Assembly: GCA_947374535.1 (NCBI GenBank) | Contig: CANCCJ010000007.1 | Span: 1-64,000, forward strand | DNA: 64,000 nt | Origin: Comamonadaceae bacterium | Lineage (GTDB): Bacteria; Pseudomonadota; Gammaproteobacteria; Burkholderiales; Burkholderiaceae | Reading direction: 5' to 3' | Shown: positions 9,253-19,166 of the stretch, one piece after another | Layout of the letters: every line of letters begins with the position of its first letter | Position numbering within the stretch: position 1 is the stretch's first letter | Translations under genes and position numbers: made by a program | The notes under the pieces: model-generated | What the model was told of the DNA's origin: nothing | Database searches by the model: none | What the model saw: the letters and a program-made list of their open reading frames with translations, nothing else

Positions 9253-10574
9253 TGGTGACCATGTTCTTCTCAAAACCCCGTTCTTCCCTCGTCTGGGCCT
9301 TGATGGCGTGGGCATTGTCCGCCGCCGCACAAACACATGCCAATACGCCATTGAGTGGCCGTGACTTCATTGTGTCGGTGGTGGATTCGGTGCCGATCAC
9401 CAACCACGATGTCGCCATGCGCGCACCTCAATTGCGCGACCAACTCAAGCAACAAGGCCGACCTGTGCCAGAAGGTGACGCCTTGCTCCGCGCCGCTTTG
9501 GAGCGTTTGATTGTGGAAAAAGCGTTGTTGCAACACGCCAAAGAGACCGGCATCACCATCGAAGATGAAGCAGTGAGCCAAGCCGAGCAACGCTTGGCGG
9601 CGCAAAGCCAACTCAGCGTTGAGGCGCTGCACAAAAAAATCCAGAGCGAGGGCTCTAGCGTGGAAGGTTTGCGCCAGACCCTGCGTGATCAACTCACGCT
9701 GCAGCGTCTGACCGAACGCAATGTGCCCAACCGCATCAAGGTGAGCGACATTGAAATCGACCAAGCAGTGCGTGAGCGTCAAAACGCAACGATGGGCACC
9801 AACCCCGACATCGAATTGGGCCACGTCTTGATTGCAGTGCCAGAAAAAGCCAACGAGTCAGAAATCGCAACGCTGCAAACCAAAGCACAAACAGCGCTGG
9901 CAAACCTCAAACGCGGTGACGACTTGGCACGCGTTGCCAAAGAGTTTTCAGACGGCACAGAGCGTGACAAGGGCGGTTTGATGGGCTTGCGCGCCGCCAA
10001 CCGTTACCCAACGCTGTTCGTGGATGCAACGAAAAACCTGAACGTGGGCGATGTGACGCTGGTTCGCTCTGGCGCAGGTTTTCACATTTTGAAGCTCGTC
10101 ACCAAACGCGCCAGTAGCGTGCTCACCATCACGCAAACCCACCCGCGTCACATCTTGTTGCGGCCAGGTGGTCAACTGAGCCAAACCACGGCACGGGCGC
10201 AATTGGCGGAGTACAAACGCCAAATCGAAGCAGGCCAAGCAGACTTTGCCAAGCTCGCTCGCGAACACTCGCAAGACGCAAGCGGCCCTGAAGGCGGCGA
10301 CTTGGGCTGGGTATCGCCCGGCATGTTTGTGCCCGAGTTTGAAGAAGTGATGAACAAGCTGCAACTCAACCAAATTGCGGACCCCATGGTGTCTCGTTTT
10401 GGTGTGCATCTGATTCAAGTACTAGAACGCCGCGAAGCCCCCATCAGTGAACGCGAAGTGCGCGACATGGTCCGCAATAGCTTGCGCGAAAAGAAATTTG
10501 ACGAGACCTACCAGCTGTGGGCCCAAGAGGTTCGTGGCCGCGCCTATGTGGAATACCGTGACTCGCCGCAATAA
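9252..10574 (+). CDS. surA: Periplasmic chaperone / peptidyl-prolyl isomerase SurA
   Basis: Escorts unfolded outer-membrane proteins, LptD among them, through the periplasm. The 440-residue precursor has a signal peptide (hydrophobic LVWALMAWALSAAAQTHA), an N-terminal SurA_N chaperone domain (about 40-170), then two parvulin domains marked by GHVLIAVPEKA...FSDGTERDKGGLMG and RHILLRPGG...HSQDASGPEGGDLGW. ATG 9252 overlaps the lptD stop (TGATG); a start at ATG 9261 would give a tighter signal peptide. The order lptD-surA-rsmA is conserved in proteobacteria. Confidence 0.94.
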   Translation: MVTMFFSKPRSSLVWALMAWALSAAAQTHANTPLSGRDFIVSVVDSVPITNHDVAMRAPQLRDQLKQQGRPVPEGDALLRAALERLIVEKALLQHAKETGITIEDEAVSQAEQRLAAQSQLSVEALHKKIQSEGSSVEGLRQTLRDQLTLQRLTERNVPNRIKVSDIEIDQAVRERQNATMGTNPDIELGHVLIAVPEKANESEIATLQTKAQTALANLKRGDDLARVAKEFSDGTERDKGGLMGLRAANRYPTLFVDATKNLNVGDVTLVRSGAGFHILKLVTKRASSVLTITQTHPRHILLRPGGQLSQTTARAQLAEYKRQIEAGQADFAKLAREHSQDASGPEGGDLGWVSPGMFVPEFEEVMNKLQLNQIADPMVSRFGVHLIQVLERREAPISEREVRDMVRNSLREKKFDETYQLWAQEVRGRAYVEYRDSPQ

Positions 10575-10586
10575 ACAAAGCCCATC

Positions 10587-11345
10587 TTGAAACACATCGC
10601 ACGCAAGCGCTTCGGCCAGCATTTTTTAACCGACGGCGCCATCATTGAAAGCATCGTCGATGCCATCAACCCACATGCGGGTGACCCAATGGTGGAGATT
10701 GGTCCGGGTTTAGCCGCGCTCACGCAACCGTTGGTCGAGCGTTTGGGACGCCTCAACGTCATCGAACTCGATCGTGACTTGGCCGTGCGTCTGCGCGAGC
10801 ATCCACAACTCAACGTCATTGAGTCAGACGTGTTGCGCGTGGATTTCACGCAATTGGCGGCTGACCTGAACGTGCCGAAACTGCGCGTGGTGGGTAACCT
10901 GCCGTACAACATTTCATCGCCCATCTTGTTTCATTTGCTTGAACATGTGGCCGTGGTTCAGGACCAGCACTTCATGCTGCAAAAAGAGGTGATTGACCGC
11001 ATGGTGGCCAAGCCAAGTACGGGCGATTACAGCCGCTTGAGCGTGATGCTGCAATGGCGCTATGACATGGAAGATGTGCTGTTTGTGCCACCTGCGTCAT
11101 TTGACCCACCGCCACGCGTTGACAGCGCTGTGGTGCGCATGGTGCCGCTGGCTCAGCCGCCTGAAATCGACGTCAAACTCATGGAAGCCATGGTGAAAGT
11201 GGCGTTCAGCCAACGCAGAAAACTGCTGCGCCACACCTTAGGCCGTTGGTTAGAAGCGCGTAACTTTGGCGGCGCATTTGATGTGCAACGTCGTGCCGAA
11301 GAAGTGCCGGTGTCCGAATATGTGGCGCTGGTTCAAAGCCTCTGA
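10587..11345 (+). CDS. rsmA: 16S rRNA dimethyladenosine transferase RsmA (KsgA)
   Basis: Dimethylates A1518 and A1519 in helix 45 of 16S rRNA late in 30S assembly. The 252-residue protein begins [14 protein letters not shown], which fixes the start at a TTG codon because nothing in frame upstream fits the family N-terminus. Motif I ([14 protein letters not shown]) binds SAM, and [10 protein letters not shown] is the catalytic N-x-P-Y motif. It sits 12 bp after surA as the last gene of the lptD operon, ahead of a strong terminator. Confidence 0.94.
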   Translation: MKHIARKRFGQHFLTDGAIIESIVDAINPHAGDPMVEIGPGLAALTQPLVERLGRLNVIELDRDLAVRLREHPQLNVIESDVLRVDFTQLAADLNVPKLRVVGNLPYNISSPILFHLLEHVAVVQDQHFMLQKEVIDRMVAKPSTGDYSRLSVMLQWRYDMEDVLFVPPASFDPPPRVDSAVVRMVPLAQPPEIDVKLMEAMVKVAFSQRRKLLRHTLGRWLEARNFGGAFDVQRRAEEVPVSEYVALVQSL

Positions 11346-11387
11346 ACAAACTCAACCCACCCATTGCAATAGAGGGTCGGCCCCATG

Positions 11388-11424
11388 AAAAAACCCGTCA
11401 GCAGTTACCTGCGACGGGTTTTTT
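11388..11424. terminator. Bidirectional rho-independent terminator
   Basis: Perfect 12-bp arms AAAAAACCCGTC (11388-11399) and GACGGGTTTTTT (11413-11424) around a 13-nt loop, with a T-run on the plus strand and an A-run that becomes a U-run on the minus strand. It ends lptD-surA-rsmA from the left and the barstar gene from the right. Confidence 0.9.
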
Positions 11425-11454
11425 CTTTTCAAGGCTGCCGAAAAGCAGCGCTGA

Positions 11455-12015
11455 TTAGTTAGCGGCCGTTTGCCAATAGCCTGCGTTGAACGGGCTGCTC
11501 ATGCGCAAGGCCATGGGAGACACATCGACCAGCTTGTCAGTTGGCATTTTTTCGCCTTCTTCTAACAACTCGATACCTTCGGGTGACATGCCTGCTTTTT
11601 CAGCAGAAGGTGCGCGGGCCACGGAGAACGAATAGAAACAACGGAAGGGCACTTTGCGGTCAGACCAGTAGTCCGATGCTTCGCGGAAGATGTCCAACAG
11701 CTGCTCGCGGGCTTCTTTGTCGAACTTGGCGTGTGCGGGGATGTGCTCCAACACCAAGATGAACCCAGGCTGAGGACCAGACTTGTGCAGCGGGTCTGTC
11801 ATGCCATCGTACAAAGAATCAAAGTTTTTGCTGGCTGAAGCAGCCAAATTGAACTGTTTCGAGATCACGTCCAAGATGTCTTGTTTGCTTTGGGCTTGGG
11901 CCAAATTGACATACAAAAAGTGGTGGCCCAAACTTTGAGCTGCCTCTTGCAAATCAGGCACGCGGAACGCGCGGATGGATTGAACGATATTGGTTTTGAC
12001 GGTACGCAGTGGCAT
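11455..12015 (-). CDS. Barstar-family protein (orphan)
   Basis: A 186-residue cytoplasmic protein. The stretch from about residue 25 to 120 (HHFLYVNLAQAQSKQDILDV; then FNLAASASKNFDSLYDGMTD) has the barstar pattern in which a short strand leads to a K/N-F-D-x-L-x-D helix, the part that plugs the active site of barnase-type RNases. Bacillus barstar is about 90 residues, so this family carries extra N- and C-terminal sequence. No barnase-like RNase is encoded next to it, so its target, if any, is elsewhere or it has another role. It stands alone between two terminators, so it is a single-gene unit with a palindrome 20 bp upstream of its start. Confidence 0.8.
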   Translation of the reverse strand: MPLRTVKTNIVQSIRAFRVPDLQEAAQSLGHHFLYVNLAQAQSKQDILDVISKQFNLAASASKNFDSLYDGMTDPLHKSGPQPGFILVLEHIPAHAKFDKEAREQLLDIFREASDYWSDRKVPFRCFYSFSVARAPSAEKAGMSPEGIELLEEGEKMPTDKLVDVSPMALRMSSPFNAGYWQTAAN

Positions 12016-12034
12016 AGGTGATATTCGTTTCGTG

Positions 12035-12050
12035 TTCGGGTTAACCCGAA
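12035..12050. promoter_or_regulatory. Perfect 16-bp palindrome upstream of the barstar gene
   Basis: TTCGGGTTAACCCGAA is perfectly self-complementary and ends 20 bp before the barstar ATG, where an operator for a dimeric repressor would be expected. No regulator gene lies beside it. It is also possible that it is a small leader hairpin. Confidence 0.45.
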
Positions 12051-12081
12051 AATGGAAAGCGCAAGTGTCATCGAAACGCTA

Positions 12082-12120
12082 TAAAAAAGCAAGGGCCCAA
12101 CCATTTCTGGCAGGCCCTTG
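12082..12120 (-). terminator. Rho-independent terminator after maeB
   Basis: Read on the minus strand, CAAGGGCC (12120-12113) pairs with GGCCCTTG (12097-12090), followed by CTTTTTTAT. It lies about 45 bp beyond the maeB stop codon. Confidence 0.85.
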
Positions 12121-12165
12121 AAGGGTTATTTAACCTAAAGAGGTCAATTGAGCGGAGAAAACCGC

Positions 12166-14475
12166 TTAACGCACGGCGCTGGCATCAGCCACGGTCAGGG
12201 CCGTCATGTTGACGATACGACGCACGGTGGTGCTCGCGGTCAAGATGTGCACAGGTTTGGCCGCACCCAAAAGCACGGGGCCAATGGCAATATTGCCGCC
12301 TGCCGCAGTTTTGAGCAGGTTATAGGCAATGTTGGCTGAATCCAAGTTGGGCAACACCAGCAAGTTGGCGTCGCCAATCAAAGTGCTGTCTGGCATGTGG
12401 GCGGCGCGTGCGGCACCATCCAAGGCTGAATCACCGTGCATTTCGCCGTCGATTTCGAGCCAAGGTGCTTTTTTCTTCACGAGGACCAAGGTTTCGCGCA
12501 TCTTGATGGCCGATGGCTGATCACTGCTGCCAAAGTTGGAGTGCGACAGCAAAGCGGCTTTGGGATGGATACCAAAACGACGCATTTCCTCAGCCGCCAT
12601 GACCGTGATCTCGGCCAGTTGTTCGGCTGTGGGGTCGTAGTTGATGTGCGTATCGACCAAGAACACTTGGCGATCGGGCAGGAGCAAACCGTTCATGGCC
12701 GCGTAGGTGCTGACCCCAGGGCGGTTGCCAATCACTTGGTCCACATAGTTCAAGTGGGTCAGCGGTGTGCTCCAAGTGCCGCAAATCAGGCCGTCCACTT
12801 CGCCCTTGTGCAGCATCATGGTGCCAATGAGCGACAAACGGCGGCGCATGTCGATCTTGGCCAACTGCTCGGTGACGCCTTTGCGCGCCGTCATCTTGTA
12901 ATAGGTTTGCCAGAAATCGCGGTAGCGGTGGTCTTGCTCGACGTTGACCACTTGGTAATCCACGCCTTCTTTCAAGCGCAAGCCAAACTTTTGAATGCGC
13001 TGGGCGATCACGGCGGGACGACCAATCAAGGTGGGTTGAGCCAAGCGCTCGTCCACCACGATTTGCACGGCGCGCAACACGCGCTCTTCTTCGCCTTCGG
13101 CGTAACACACGCGCTTTTTGCTGGCACGCTTGGCTGCCGCATAGATCGGCTTCATGATGGAGCCAGATGCATACACAAAGCCTTGCAGCTTCTCAATGTA
13201 GGCTTCCATGTCTTGGATAGGTCGCGTGGCCACACCGCTGTCTGCGGCGGCTTTAGCCACGGCAGGCGCAATCTTCATCATCAAGCGTGGGTCAAACGGC
13301 TTGGGGATCAGGTACTCGGGGCCAAAAGCCAAGGTCTCACCTGCGTAGGCTGCAGCCACCACTTCGCTTTGCTCGGCTTGCGCCAATTCAGCGATGGCGT
13401 AGACCGCTGCAATTTCCATCTCGTCGGTGATGGTGGAGGCGCCCGCATCCAATGCACCGCGGAAAATGTAAGGGAAACACAAGACGTTGTTCACTTGGTT
13501 GTGATAGTCGCTGCGACCGGTGGCGATGATGGCGTCGTCGCGCACAGCCTTCACTTCTTCGGGCGTGATTTCTGGGTTGGGGTTGGCCAAGGCCATGATG
13601 ATAGGCTTGGCAGCCATCTTCTTAACCATCTCTGGCTTCAACACGCCACCGGCGGAGAGGCCCAAGAACACATCAGCGCCTTCGATGATGTCGCTCAAGG
13701 TGCGTGCATCGGTCTTTTGGGCGAATTGAATCTTGTCTTCGTCCATCAACTCGGTGCGGCCTTCATAGACCACGCCAGCCAAGTCGGTGACATAAATGTT
13801 TTTACGGGGCATGCCCATCTTGAGCAACAGTCCTAGGCAAGCCAAGGCCGCAGCGCCAGCGCCCGAAGTGACGAGCTTGACGTTTTTGATGTCTTTGCCC
13901 GCCACCTTGAGGCCGTTCAAAATGGCGGCGCCCACGGTGATGGCTGTGCCATGCTGGTCATCATGGAAGACTGGAATCTTCATGCGCTCGCGCAACTTGC
14001 GCTCAACGTAGAAGCAATCGGGTGCCTTGATGTCTTCAAGGTTGATGCCGCCAAAGGTGGGCTCCAAGGACGCAATGATGTCCACCAATTTGTCGAGGTT
14101 CTTCTCGTCAATTTCCAAGTCAAACACGTCAATGCCGGCAAACTTCTTAAACAGAACGCCCTTGCCCTCCATCACAGGCTTAGAGGCCAATGGGCCAATG
14201 TCGCCCAAGCCCAGCACAGCGGTGCCGTTGGTGATGACCGCCACCAAATTGCCACGGCTGGTGTACTTGAATGCGGCGTTGGGGTCTTTGACAATTTCTT
14301 CGCAAGGGGCCGCCACGCCAGGAGAGTAGGCCAAAGCCAAATCGTGTTGGTTGACCAACTGCTTGGTGGCGTGAATCGCCACTTTGCCGGGGGTGGGGAA
14401 CTCGTGGTATTCGAGTGCCGCGCGGCGCAATTCATCACGCGCTTCGGCGCTGTTATGGGAAGGGTTTGAGCTCAA
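12166..14475 (-). CDS. maeB: NADP-dependent malic enzyme with phosphotransacetylase-like tail
   Basis: Oxidatively decarboxylates malate to pyruvate, producing NADPH, and links the TCA cycle to gluconeogenesis along with PckG in this window. The 769 residues match the long MaeB type: an N-terminal malic enzyme region ([53 protein letters not shown] for NADP binding) to about residue 430, then a phosphate acetyltransferase-like domain that usually serves regulation by acetyl-CoA rather than catalysis. The start is a TTG preceded by AGGAG (minus strand, 14483-14487) at 7 nt. A terminator follows. Confidence 0.94.
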   Translation of the reverse strand: MSSNPSHNSAEARDELRRAALEYHEFPTPGKVAIHATKQLVNQHDLALAYSPGVAAPCEEIVKDPNAAFKYTSRGNLVAVITNGTAVLGLGDIGPLASKPVMEGKGVLFKKFAGIDVFDLEIDEKNLDKLVDIIASLEPTFGGINLEDIKAPDCFYVERKLRERMKIPVFHDDQHGTAITVGAAILNGLKVAGKDIKNVKLVTSGAGAAALACLGLLLKMGMPRKNIYVTDLAGVVYEGRTELMDEDKIQFAQKTDARTLSDIIEGADVFLGLSAGGVLKPEMVKKMAAKPIIMALANPNPEITPEEVKAVRDDAIIATGRSDYHNQVNNVLCFPYIFRGALDAGASTITDEMEIAAVYAIAELAQAEQSEVVAAAYAGETLAFGPEYLIPKPFDPRLMMKIAPAVAKAAADSGVATRPIQDMEAYIEKLQGFVYASGSIMKPIYAAAKRASKKRVCYAEGEEERVLRAVQIVVDERLAQPTLIGRPAVIAQRIQKFGLRLKEGVDYQVVNVEQDHRYRDFWQTYYKMTARKGVTEQLAKIDMRRRLSLIGTMMLHKGEVDGLICGTWSTPLTHLNYVDQVIGNRPGVSTYAAMNGLLLPDRQVFLVDTHINYDPTAEQLAEITVMAAEEMRRFGIHPKAALLSHSNFGSSDQPSAIKMRETLVLVKKKAPWLEIDGEMHGDSALDGAARAAHMPDSTLIGDANLLVLPNLDSANIAYNLLKTAAGGNIAIGPVLLGAAKPVHILTASTTVRRIVNMTALTVADASAVR

Positions 14476-14627
14476 AGAAATCTCCTAATAATGCAAAAAG
14501 CGGCTGCGCTCTGCACAAGCACGCCGCCTTCACTTGTGATTTCATTTTAGGCCTCTGTCTCAGGCGCTTTATGCGTGGATGTGCTTATAAAAGTGGCTAT
14601 GGCTTTTACTTATTCGCAAAAGAAAAC

Positions 14628-16022
14628 TTAAGCACGCATCAGCGCTTCAATTTCAGAAGCAATCACAGGCACACCACGAGAAATCAACTCGCAGCCACCA
14701 GATGTAACGATGGCGTCGTCCTCAATGCGAATGCCGATGTTCCAGAACGCTTGGGGCACATCGTCCGCAGGGCGCACGTACAAGCCCGGCTCAATCGTCA
14801 GCACCATGCCCTCGCGCAAGATGCGGCTGGGGCGATTGACGATGGCCTCACCCGAGAGCGGGTCTTGACGCGCGCTGCTTTGACCCATCTCAGACTGCTC
14901 CACATAGCTGCCGCAATCGTGCACATCCATGCCCAGCCAATGGCTGGTGCGATGCATGTAGAAAGGGAAATAGGCGCGTTTTTCAATCACATCTTGCGCG
15001 TTGCCGTGCTTGGCCTTGTTCAGCAAACCGAGGTCTAACAAGCCTTGCGCCAGCACTTTCACCGTTGCTTCGTGCGGGTCGGTAAAGCGCGCGCCTGCTT
15101 GGGTGGTGGCCACGGCCGCGTCTTGACTGGCGAGCACCAAGTTGTAGAGGTCGCGCTGCGGGCCTGTGAACGTGCCGTTGGCGGGGAAGGTTCGGGTGAT
15201 GTCGCTGGCGTAGCCGTCCAACTCGCAACCTGCATCCATCAACACCAACTCACCATCACGCACGGGTGCAGCGTCAGCACGGTAATGCAGCACGCAAGCG
15301 TTCGCACCCGCCGCCACGATGGAGGTGTACGCGGGAAACTGCGAACCGTGCATGCGGAACTCGTGCAGGATTTCGGCATCTAAGTGATACTCACGCACGT
15401 CTTGGCCCGCACGCAACATGCGGGCGCTGGTTTTCATGGCACGAATGTGGGCTTGGGCGCTGATCTGCGCGGCACGGCGCATCACGTCTTGTTCGTACGC
15501 GTCTTTGATGAGGCGCATGTCGTCTAACGGACCGCACACATCGCGTTGTTGCGCAGGGCACTGGGCACCGAAACGCACGCGAGCGCGTACGGCGTTGAGC
15601 CAGCCATCCACGCGCGTTTCCAAACCCTTGTGCGTGGCAAATGGATACCAAACAGTGTGTTGGTTCTCTAACAATTTCGGCAACTGCTTATCTAACTCGA
15701 CCACCGACACAGCGGCGCTCACACCCAAGGCGTCCACAGCGGCATCCGGCCCCAAACGGAAGCCATCCCAAATTTCGCGTTCCAAATCTTTGGGCTGGCA
15801 AAACAAGGTGCTACGGCCTGTGGCGTCGAGCACCAGCCAAGCATTGGGCTCGCTGAAGCCGGTGAGGTAATAAAAGTAGCTGTCGTGGCGATACGGAAAA
15901 TCGCTGTCGCGGTTACGCGCATGCTCAGGCGCGGTGGGGATGATGGCCACGCCACCGTCGCCCAACAGGGCCGCCAAACGGGCGCGGCGTTGTACGTATA
16001 AAGAAGCGGGGGCTTGGGTCAT
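14628..16022 (-). CDS. pepP: Xaa-Pro aminopeptidase (aminopeptidase P)
   Basis: Releases N-terminal residues that precede proline. The 464-residue protein has an N-terminal creatinase-like domain (RRARLAALLGDGGVAIIPTAPEHARNRD region) and a C-terminal pita-bread metallopeptidase fold. The dinuclear Mn ligands are visible: the two Asp of LMDAGCELDGYASDITRTFP, the His of RTSHWLGMDVHDCG, and the Glu residues of LTIEPGLYV and RIEDDAIV. It follows murU by 38 bp on the same strand. The 152-bp gap between its stop and the maeB start contains nothing I recognise beyond the maeB ribosome site. Confidence 0.93.
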   Translation of the reverse strand: MTQAPASLYVQRRARLAALLGDGGVAIIPTAPEHARNRDSDFPYRHDSYFYYLTGFSEPNAWLVLDATGRSTLFCQPKDLEREIWDGFRLGPDAAVDALGVSAAVSVVELDKQLPKLLENQHTVWYPFATHKGLETRVDGWLNAVRARVRFGAQCPAQQRDVCGPLDDMRLIKDAYEQDVMRRAAQISAQAHIRAMKTSARMLRAGQDVREYHLDAEILHEFRMHGSQFPAYTSIVAAGANACVLHYRADAAPVRDGELVLMDAGCELDGYASDITRTFPANGTFTGPQRDLYNLVLASQDAAVATTQAGARFTDPHEATVKVLAQGLLDLGLLNKAKHGNAQDVIEKRAYFPFYMHRTSHWLGMDVHDCGSYVEQSEMGQSSARQDPLSGEAIVNRPSRILREGMVLTIEPGLYVRPADDVPQAFWNIGIRIEDDAIVTSGGCELISRGVPVIASEIEALMRA

Positions 16023-16060
16023 GGTGGACTCTGTTTAAAAAGTGCTGAGGTCAGGATATG

Positions 16061-16873
16061 TCACTGGTGCTGGGAAGACGGGCTTCTGACGAGAGCGTTC
16101 AACGCGTTCAAACGCTCTGGTGTTCCCACGTCGGTCCATGCGCCCAAATACAGGGATGCGCTCACGGCGCGATTGTCCATTGCGGCACGCAACATCGCGG
16201 CCAACGGGGCTTTCACCCCTGCGGGATTGCCGGCTGGAATGTCACACCAAGCCGCTTCAAAGAACGCGCGTTTGTACAGCGCGATGGTGCTGAAGGTGAA
16301 GCGCGATTTGTCATCCGCAGTGGCGGGGTCAGCGAGCTTAGGCAGGTTCAACGCCAAGCCCTCGGCTGACAAGCCGAAGTCGCCGCCGAGGTTGTGCTTA
16401 GGGTTGGGGACCAGCCAAACGTGGGCGAGTTGCGGGCTGGCTTTGAAGCGCTCAAACGCTTGGGGCGCAAACACAAAATCTGGCGCAAACACATCTCCAG
16501 CCGCGACCCAAAACTCATCGGCCAATAGGGGCAGGGCGCGCACAATGCCGCCCGCGGTTTCTAGCGCGTCGCCAAAGTCCACGCCTTCTTGCGAGTAATG
16601 CAATTGCATGGGCGCTTGGCCTGCGGTTTCAAACACATCGCCAAAGTGCTTGGGAATTTGCTCGCCCAACCAGGCGGTATTGATCACCAGATTCGTCACG
16701 CCGCCGCGCTGCAGGCCTTGCATGGCCCACTGCATGAGGGGCTGGCCGCGCACGGACAGCAAGGGTTTGGGGGTCGTGTCAGTCAGCGGGCGCATGCGTG
16801 CGCCGCGGCCTGCGGCCAACAGTAGCCCCGTAGACAAGGGGTGAGAAACGGCAGAAATAGGGCGTTTTGTCAT
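16061..16873 (-). CDS. murU: N-acetylmuramate-1-phosphate uridylyltransferase (MurU-like)
   Basis: A 270-residue sugar-1-phosphate nucleotidyltransferase. LLAAGRGARMRPLTDTTPKPLL near residue 20 is the nucleotide-binding signature, and WVAAGDVFAPDF carries the metal-binding acidic residue. MurU of Pseudomonas makes UDP-MurNAc from the product of AmgK; in that genus amgK and murU are adjacent, whereas here they are about 9.4 kb apart. I chose ATG 16873; the TTG one codon upstream is less likely. Related GlmU- or RmlA-type enzymes are alternatives, but the length, lack of extra domains and presence of amgK favour MurU. Confidence 0.85.
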   Translation of the reverse strand: MTKRPISAVSHPLSTGLLLAAGRGARMRPLTDTTPKPLLSVRGQPLMQWAMQGLQRGGVTNLVINTAWLGEQIPKHFGDVFETAGQAPMQLHYSQEGVDFGDALETAGGIVRALPLLADEFWVAAGDVFAPDFVFAPQAFERFKASPQLAHVWLVPNPKHNLGGDFGLSAEGLALNLPKLADPATADDKSRFTFSTIALYKRAFFEAAWCDIPAGNPAGVKAPLAAMLRAAMDNRAVSASLYLGAWTDVGTPERLNALNALVRSPSSQHQ

Positions 16874-16990
16874 CAAGTGTCAGTGTAGCGAGACGCGCGT
16901 AAAGGGGCCGCGCCTCATCCCCTGCGGCTTGGGGTGTGAGGCTCGCTAAAATCGTGGTTTTCCCTCATCACCCCACCGGAGCCGCCTGAC

Positions 16991-19072
16991 ATGGCAAACA
17001 CCCAACAAATGGCCAGCGCAATTCGCGCTTTGGCAATGGACGCTGTACAACAAGCCAACTCAGGACACCCCGGCGCGCCGATGGGCATGGCCGATATGGC
17101 CGTCGCCTTGTGGGGCGAGCACCTGCGTCACAACCCCAAGAACCCCCATTGGTTGAACCGCGACCGTTTTGTGCTGTCCAACGGCCACGGCTCGATGTTG
17201 ATTTACGCCTTGTTGCACCTCACTGGTTACGACTTGCCCATGAGCGAGTTGAAAAACTTCCGCCAGTTACACAGCAAAACTGCCGGCCACCCTGAAGTGG
17301 GCGTGACGCCCGGTGTCGAAACCACCACCGGCCCATTGGGCCAAGGCATCACCAACGCGGTGGGCATGGCGTTGGCTGAAAAGCTGTTGGCGTCTGAATT
17401 CAACCGTGACGGCCACAACGTGGTGGACCACCACACTTACACCTTCCTTGGCGACGGGTGTTTGATGGAAGGCATCAGCCACGAAGCCTGCTCATTGGCG
17501 GGCGCTTGGAAACTGAACAAACTCATCGCCTTGTATGACGACAACGGCATTTCCATTGACGGCCAAGTGGCCCCTTGGTTTGCCGACAACACGCCCGAGC
17601 GTTTCAAAGCCTACGGCTGGAACGTGATTGGCCCCATCAACGGCCACGACGCCGCGGTGGTGAGCCAAGCCATTGCATCAGCCAAGCTGAGCGCTGACCA
17701 GCCAACCCTGATTGTTTGCAAAACCAGCATCGGCAAAGGCAGCCCCAACCGTGCTGACACGGCCAAGGCCCACGGCGAACCCTTAGGCGCCGAAGAAATC
17801 GGCCTGACCCGCGCGGCCATCGACTGGCACCACGCCCCGTTTGAAATGCCCAAAGAGGTCTATGCCGACTGGAACGCCGCGGCCAAAGGCAAAGCCCAAG
17901 AAGCCGAGTGGAAAACCACTTTCGCCGCTTACAAAGCCGTTCACCCCGCCTTGGCCAAAGAACTGCTGCGACGCATGGCCGGCGAGTTGCCCAAAAACTT
18001 TGCGCAAACCGTGGTCGACACCGTCATTGGTGCGCACACCAAAGCCGAAACTGTGGCCAGCCGCAAGGCCAGCCAATTGGCATTGGAAGCCTTCACCGCC
18101 GCTTTGCCTGAACTCTTAGGTGGCAGCGCCGACCTGACGGGCTCCAACCTGACCAACACCAAATCCACCCCTAACCTGCGATTTGACGCCGCAGGCAAGG
18201 TGGTAAAAAACGAAGCCGGCCAAGGTGGCCGTCACATCAACTACGGCGTGCGCGAATTCGGCATGGCCGCCATCATGAACGGCGTAGCATTGCACGGCGG
18301 TTTCATCCCTTACGGCGGCACGTTCCTGACGTTCAGCGACTACTCGCGCAACGCCATTCGCATGGCCGCGTTGATGAAGCAACGCGTGGTGCATGTGTTC
18401 ACCCACGACTCCATCGGTTTGGGCGAAGACGGCCCCACACACCAGTCCATCGAGCACGCGGCTTCCTTGCGTTTGATTCCTAACCTCGACGTTTGGCGTC
18501 CTGCAGACACGGCTGAAACTGCTGTGGCTTGGGCCGTGGCGTTGCAAAACACCAGCCGCCCCACCGCACTGCTGTTGAGTCGCCAAAACCTACCGTATTT
18601 GCCCAAAGGTGACGCCGTGCACAGCAAGGCGACCGAAGCTGCTGGTGATTTTTCTGGCTTAGATGCCATCAACAAAGGCGCCTATGTGTTGGCTGAGCCT
18701 TCTGTCGCAGGCCTCAAGAAGAAGACGCAAGCCGTCATTTTGGCTACCGGCTCTGAAGTGCAGCTGGCCATGAAAGCGCAAGCCTTGCTGGCCCAGCGCA
18801 AGATTGCCGTGCGTGTGGTGTCTGTGCCCAGCACCACCACCTTTGACCGCCAAAGCGCAGCCTACAAGTCGGCCGTATTGCCCGCAGGCGTGCCCCGCAT
18901 TGCCGTGGAAATGGGCTCGACCGACGGATGGTGGAAATACGGCGTGTCTGCGGTGGTCGGTATCGACACCTATGGCGAGTCTGCACCTGCCCCCGTTTTG
19001 TTCCAACACTTCGGTTTCACGCCAGAAAACGTGGCCGATACGGTTCAAGCCGTGCTGCAAAAACAGGCTTAA
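16991..19072 (+). CDS. tkt: Transketolase
   Basis: Thiamine-diphosphate enzyme of the non-oxidative pentose phosphate pathway, moving two-carbon units between sugar phosphates. The 693 residues match the full-length family. The TPP motif [18 protein letters not shown]...[12 protein letters not shown] is at about residues 155-195, and the pyrimidine-binding domain contains [21 protein letters not shown] and [16 protein letters not shown] likely -10 element, TAAAAT, lies at 16947-16952, but I saw no good -35. It is followed 94 bp later by GAPDH, a pairing common in Burkholderiales. Confidence 0.96.
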   Translation: MANTQQMASAIRALAMDAVQQANSGHPGAPMGMADMAVALWGEHLRHNPKNPHWLNRDRFVLSNGHGSMLIYALLHLTGYDLPMSELKNFRQLHSKTAGHPEVGVTPGVETTTGPLGQGITNAVGMALAEKLLASEFNRDGHNVVDHHTYTFLGDGCLMEGISHEACSLAGAWKLNKLIALYDDNGISIDGQVAPWFADNTPERFKAYGWNVIGPINGHDAAVVSQAIASAKLSADQPTLIVCKTSIGKGSPNRADTAKAHGEPLGAEEIGLTRAAIDWHHAPFEMPKEVYADWNAAAKGKAQEAEWKTTFAAYKAVHPALAKELLRRMAGELPKNFAQTVVDTVIGAHTKAETVASRKASQLALEAFTAALPELLGGSADLTGSNLTNTKSTPNLRFDAAGKVVKNEAGQGGRHINYGVREFGMAAIMNGVALHGGFIPYGGTFLTFSDYSRNAIRMAALMKQRVVHVFTHDSIGLGEDGPTHQSIEHAASLRLIPNLDVWRPADTAETAVAWAVALQNTSRPTALLLSRQNLPYLPKGDAVHSKATEAAGDFSGLDAINKGAYVLAEPSVAGLKKKTQAVILATGSEVQLAMKAQALLAQRKIAVRVVSVPSTTTFDRQSAAYKSAVLPAGVPRIAVEMGSTDGWWKYGVSAVVGIDTYGESAPAPVLFQHFGFTPENVADTVQAVLQKQA

Positions 19073-19166
19073 GCCGCAGGCCCGTGTGCAAGATCAGCCC
19101 CGTGAAAGGGGAATGGTCTACAAACGGGTCAATTCAAGGTTTTTAACTTCCTCCTCAAGGCTTCAC

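Noticed and set aside
11455..12015. Toxin-antitoxin operon built on the barstar gene
   Set aside because: No RNase or other toxin ORF is next to it; terminators insulate both sides.
12436..13836. 466-codon open frame antisense to maeB
   Set aside because: Mirror of a well-conserved malic enzyme; no domain and no plausible start.
18804..19166. Long N-terminal extension of GAPDH copy 1 overlapping tkt
   Set aside because: The extension lies out of frame inside tkt and has no relation to [20 protein letters not shown] at 19167 is the family start.
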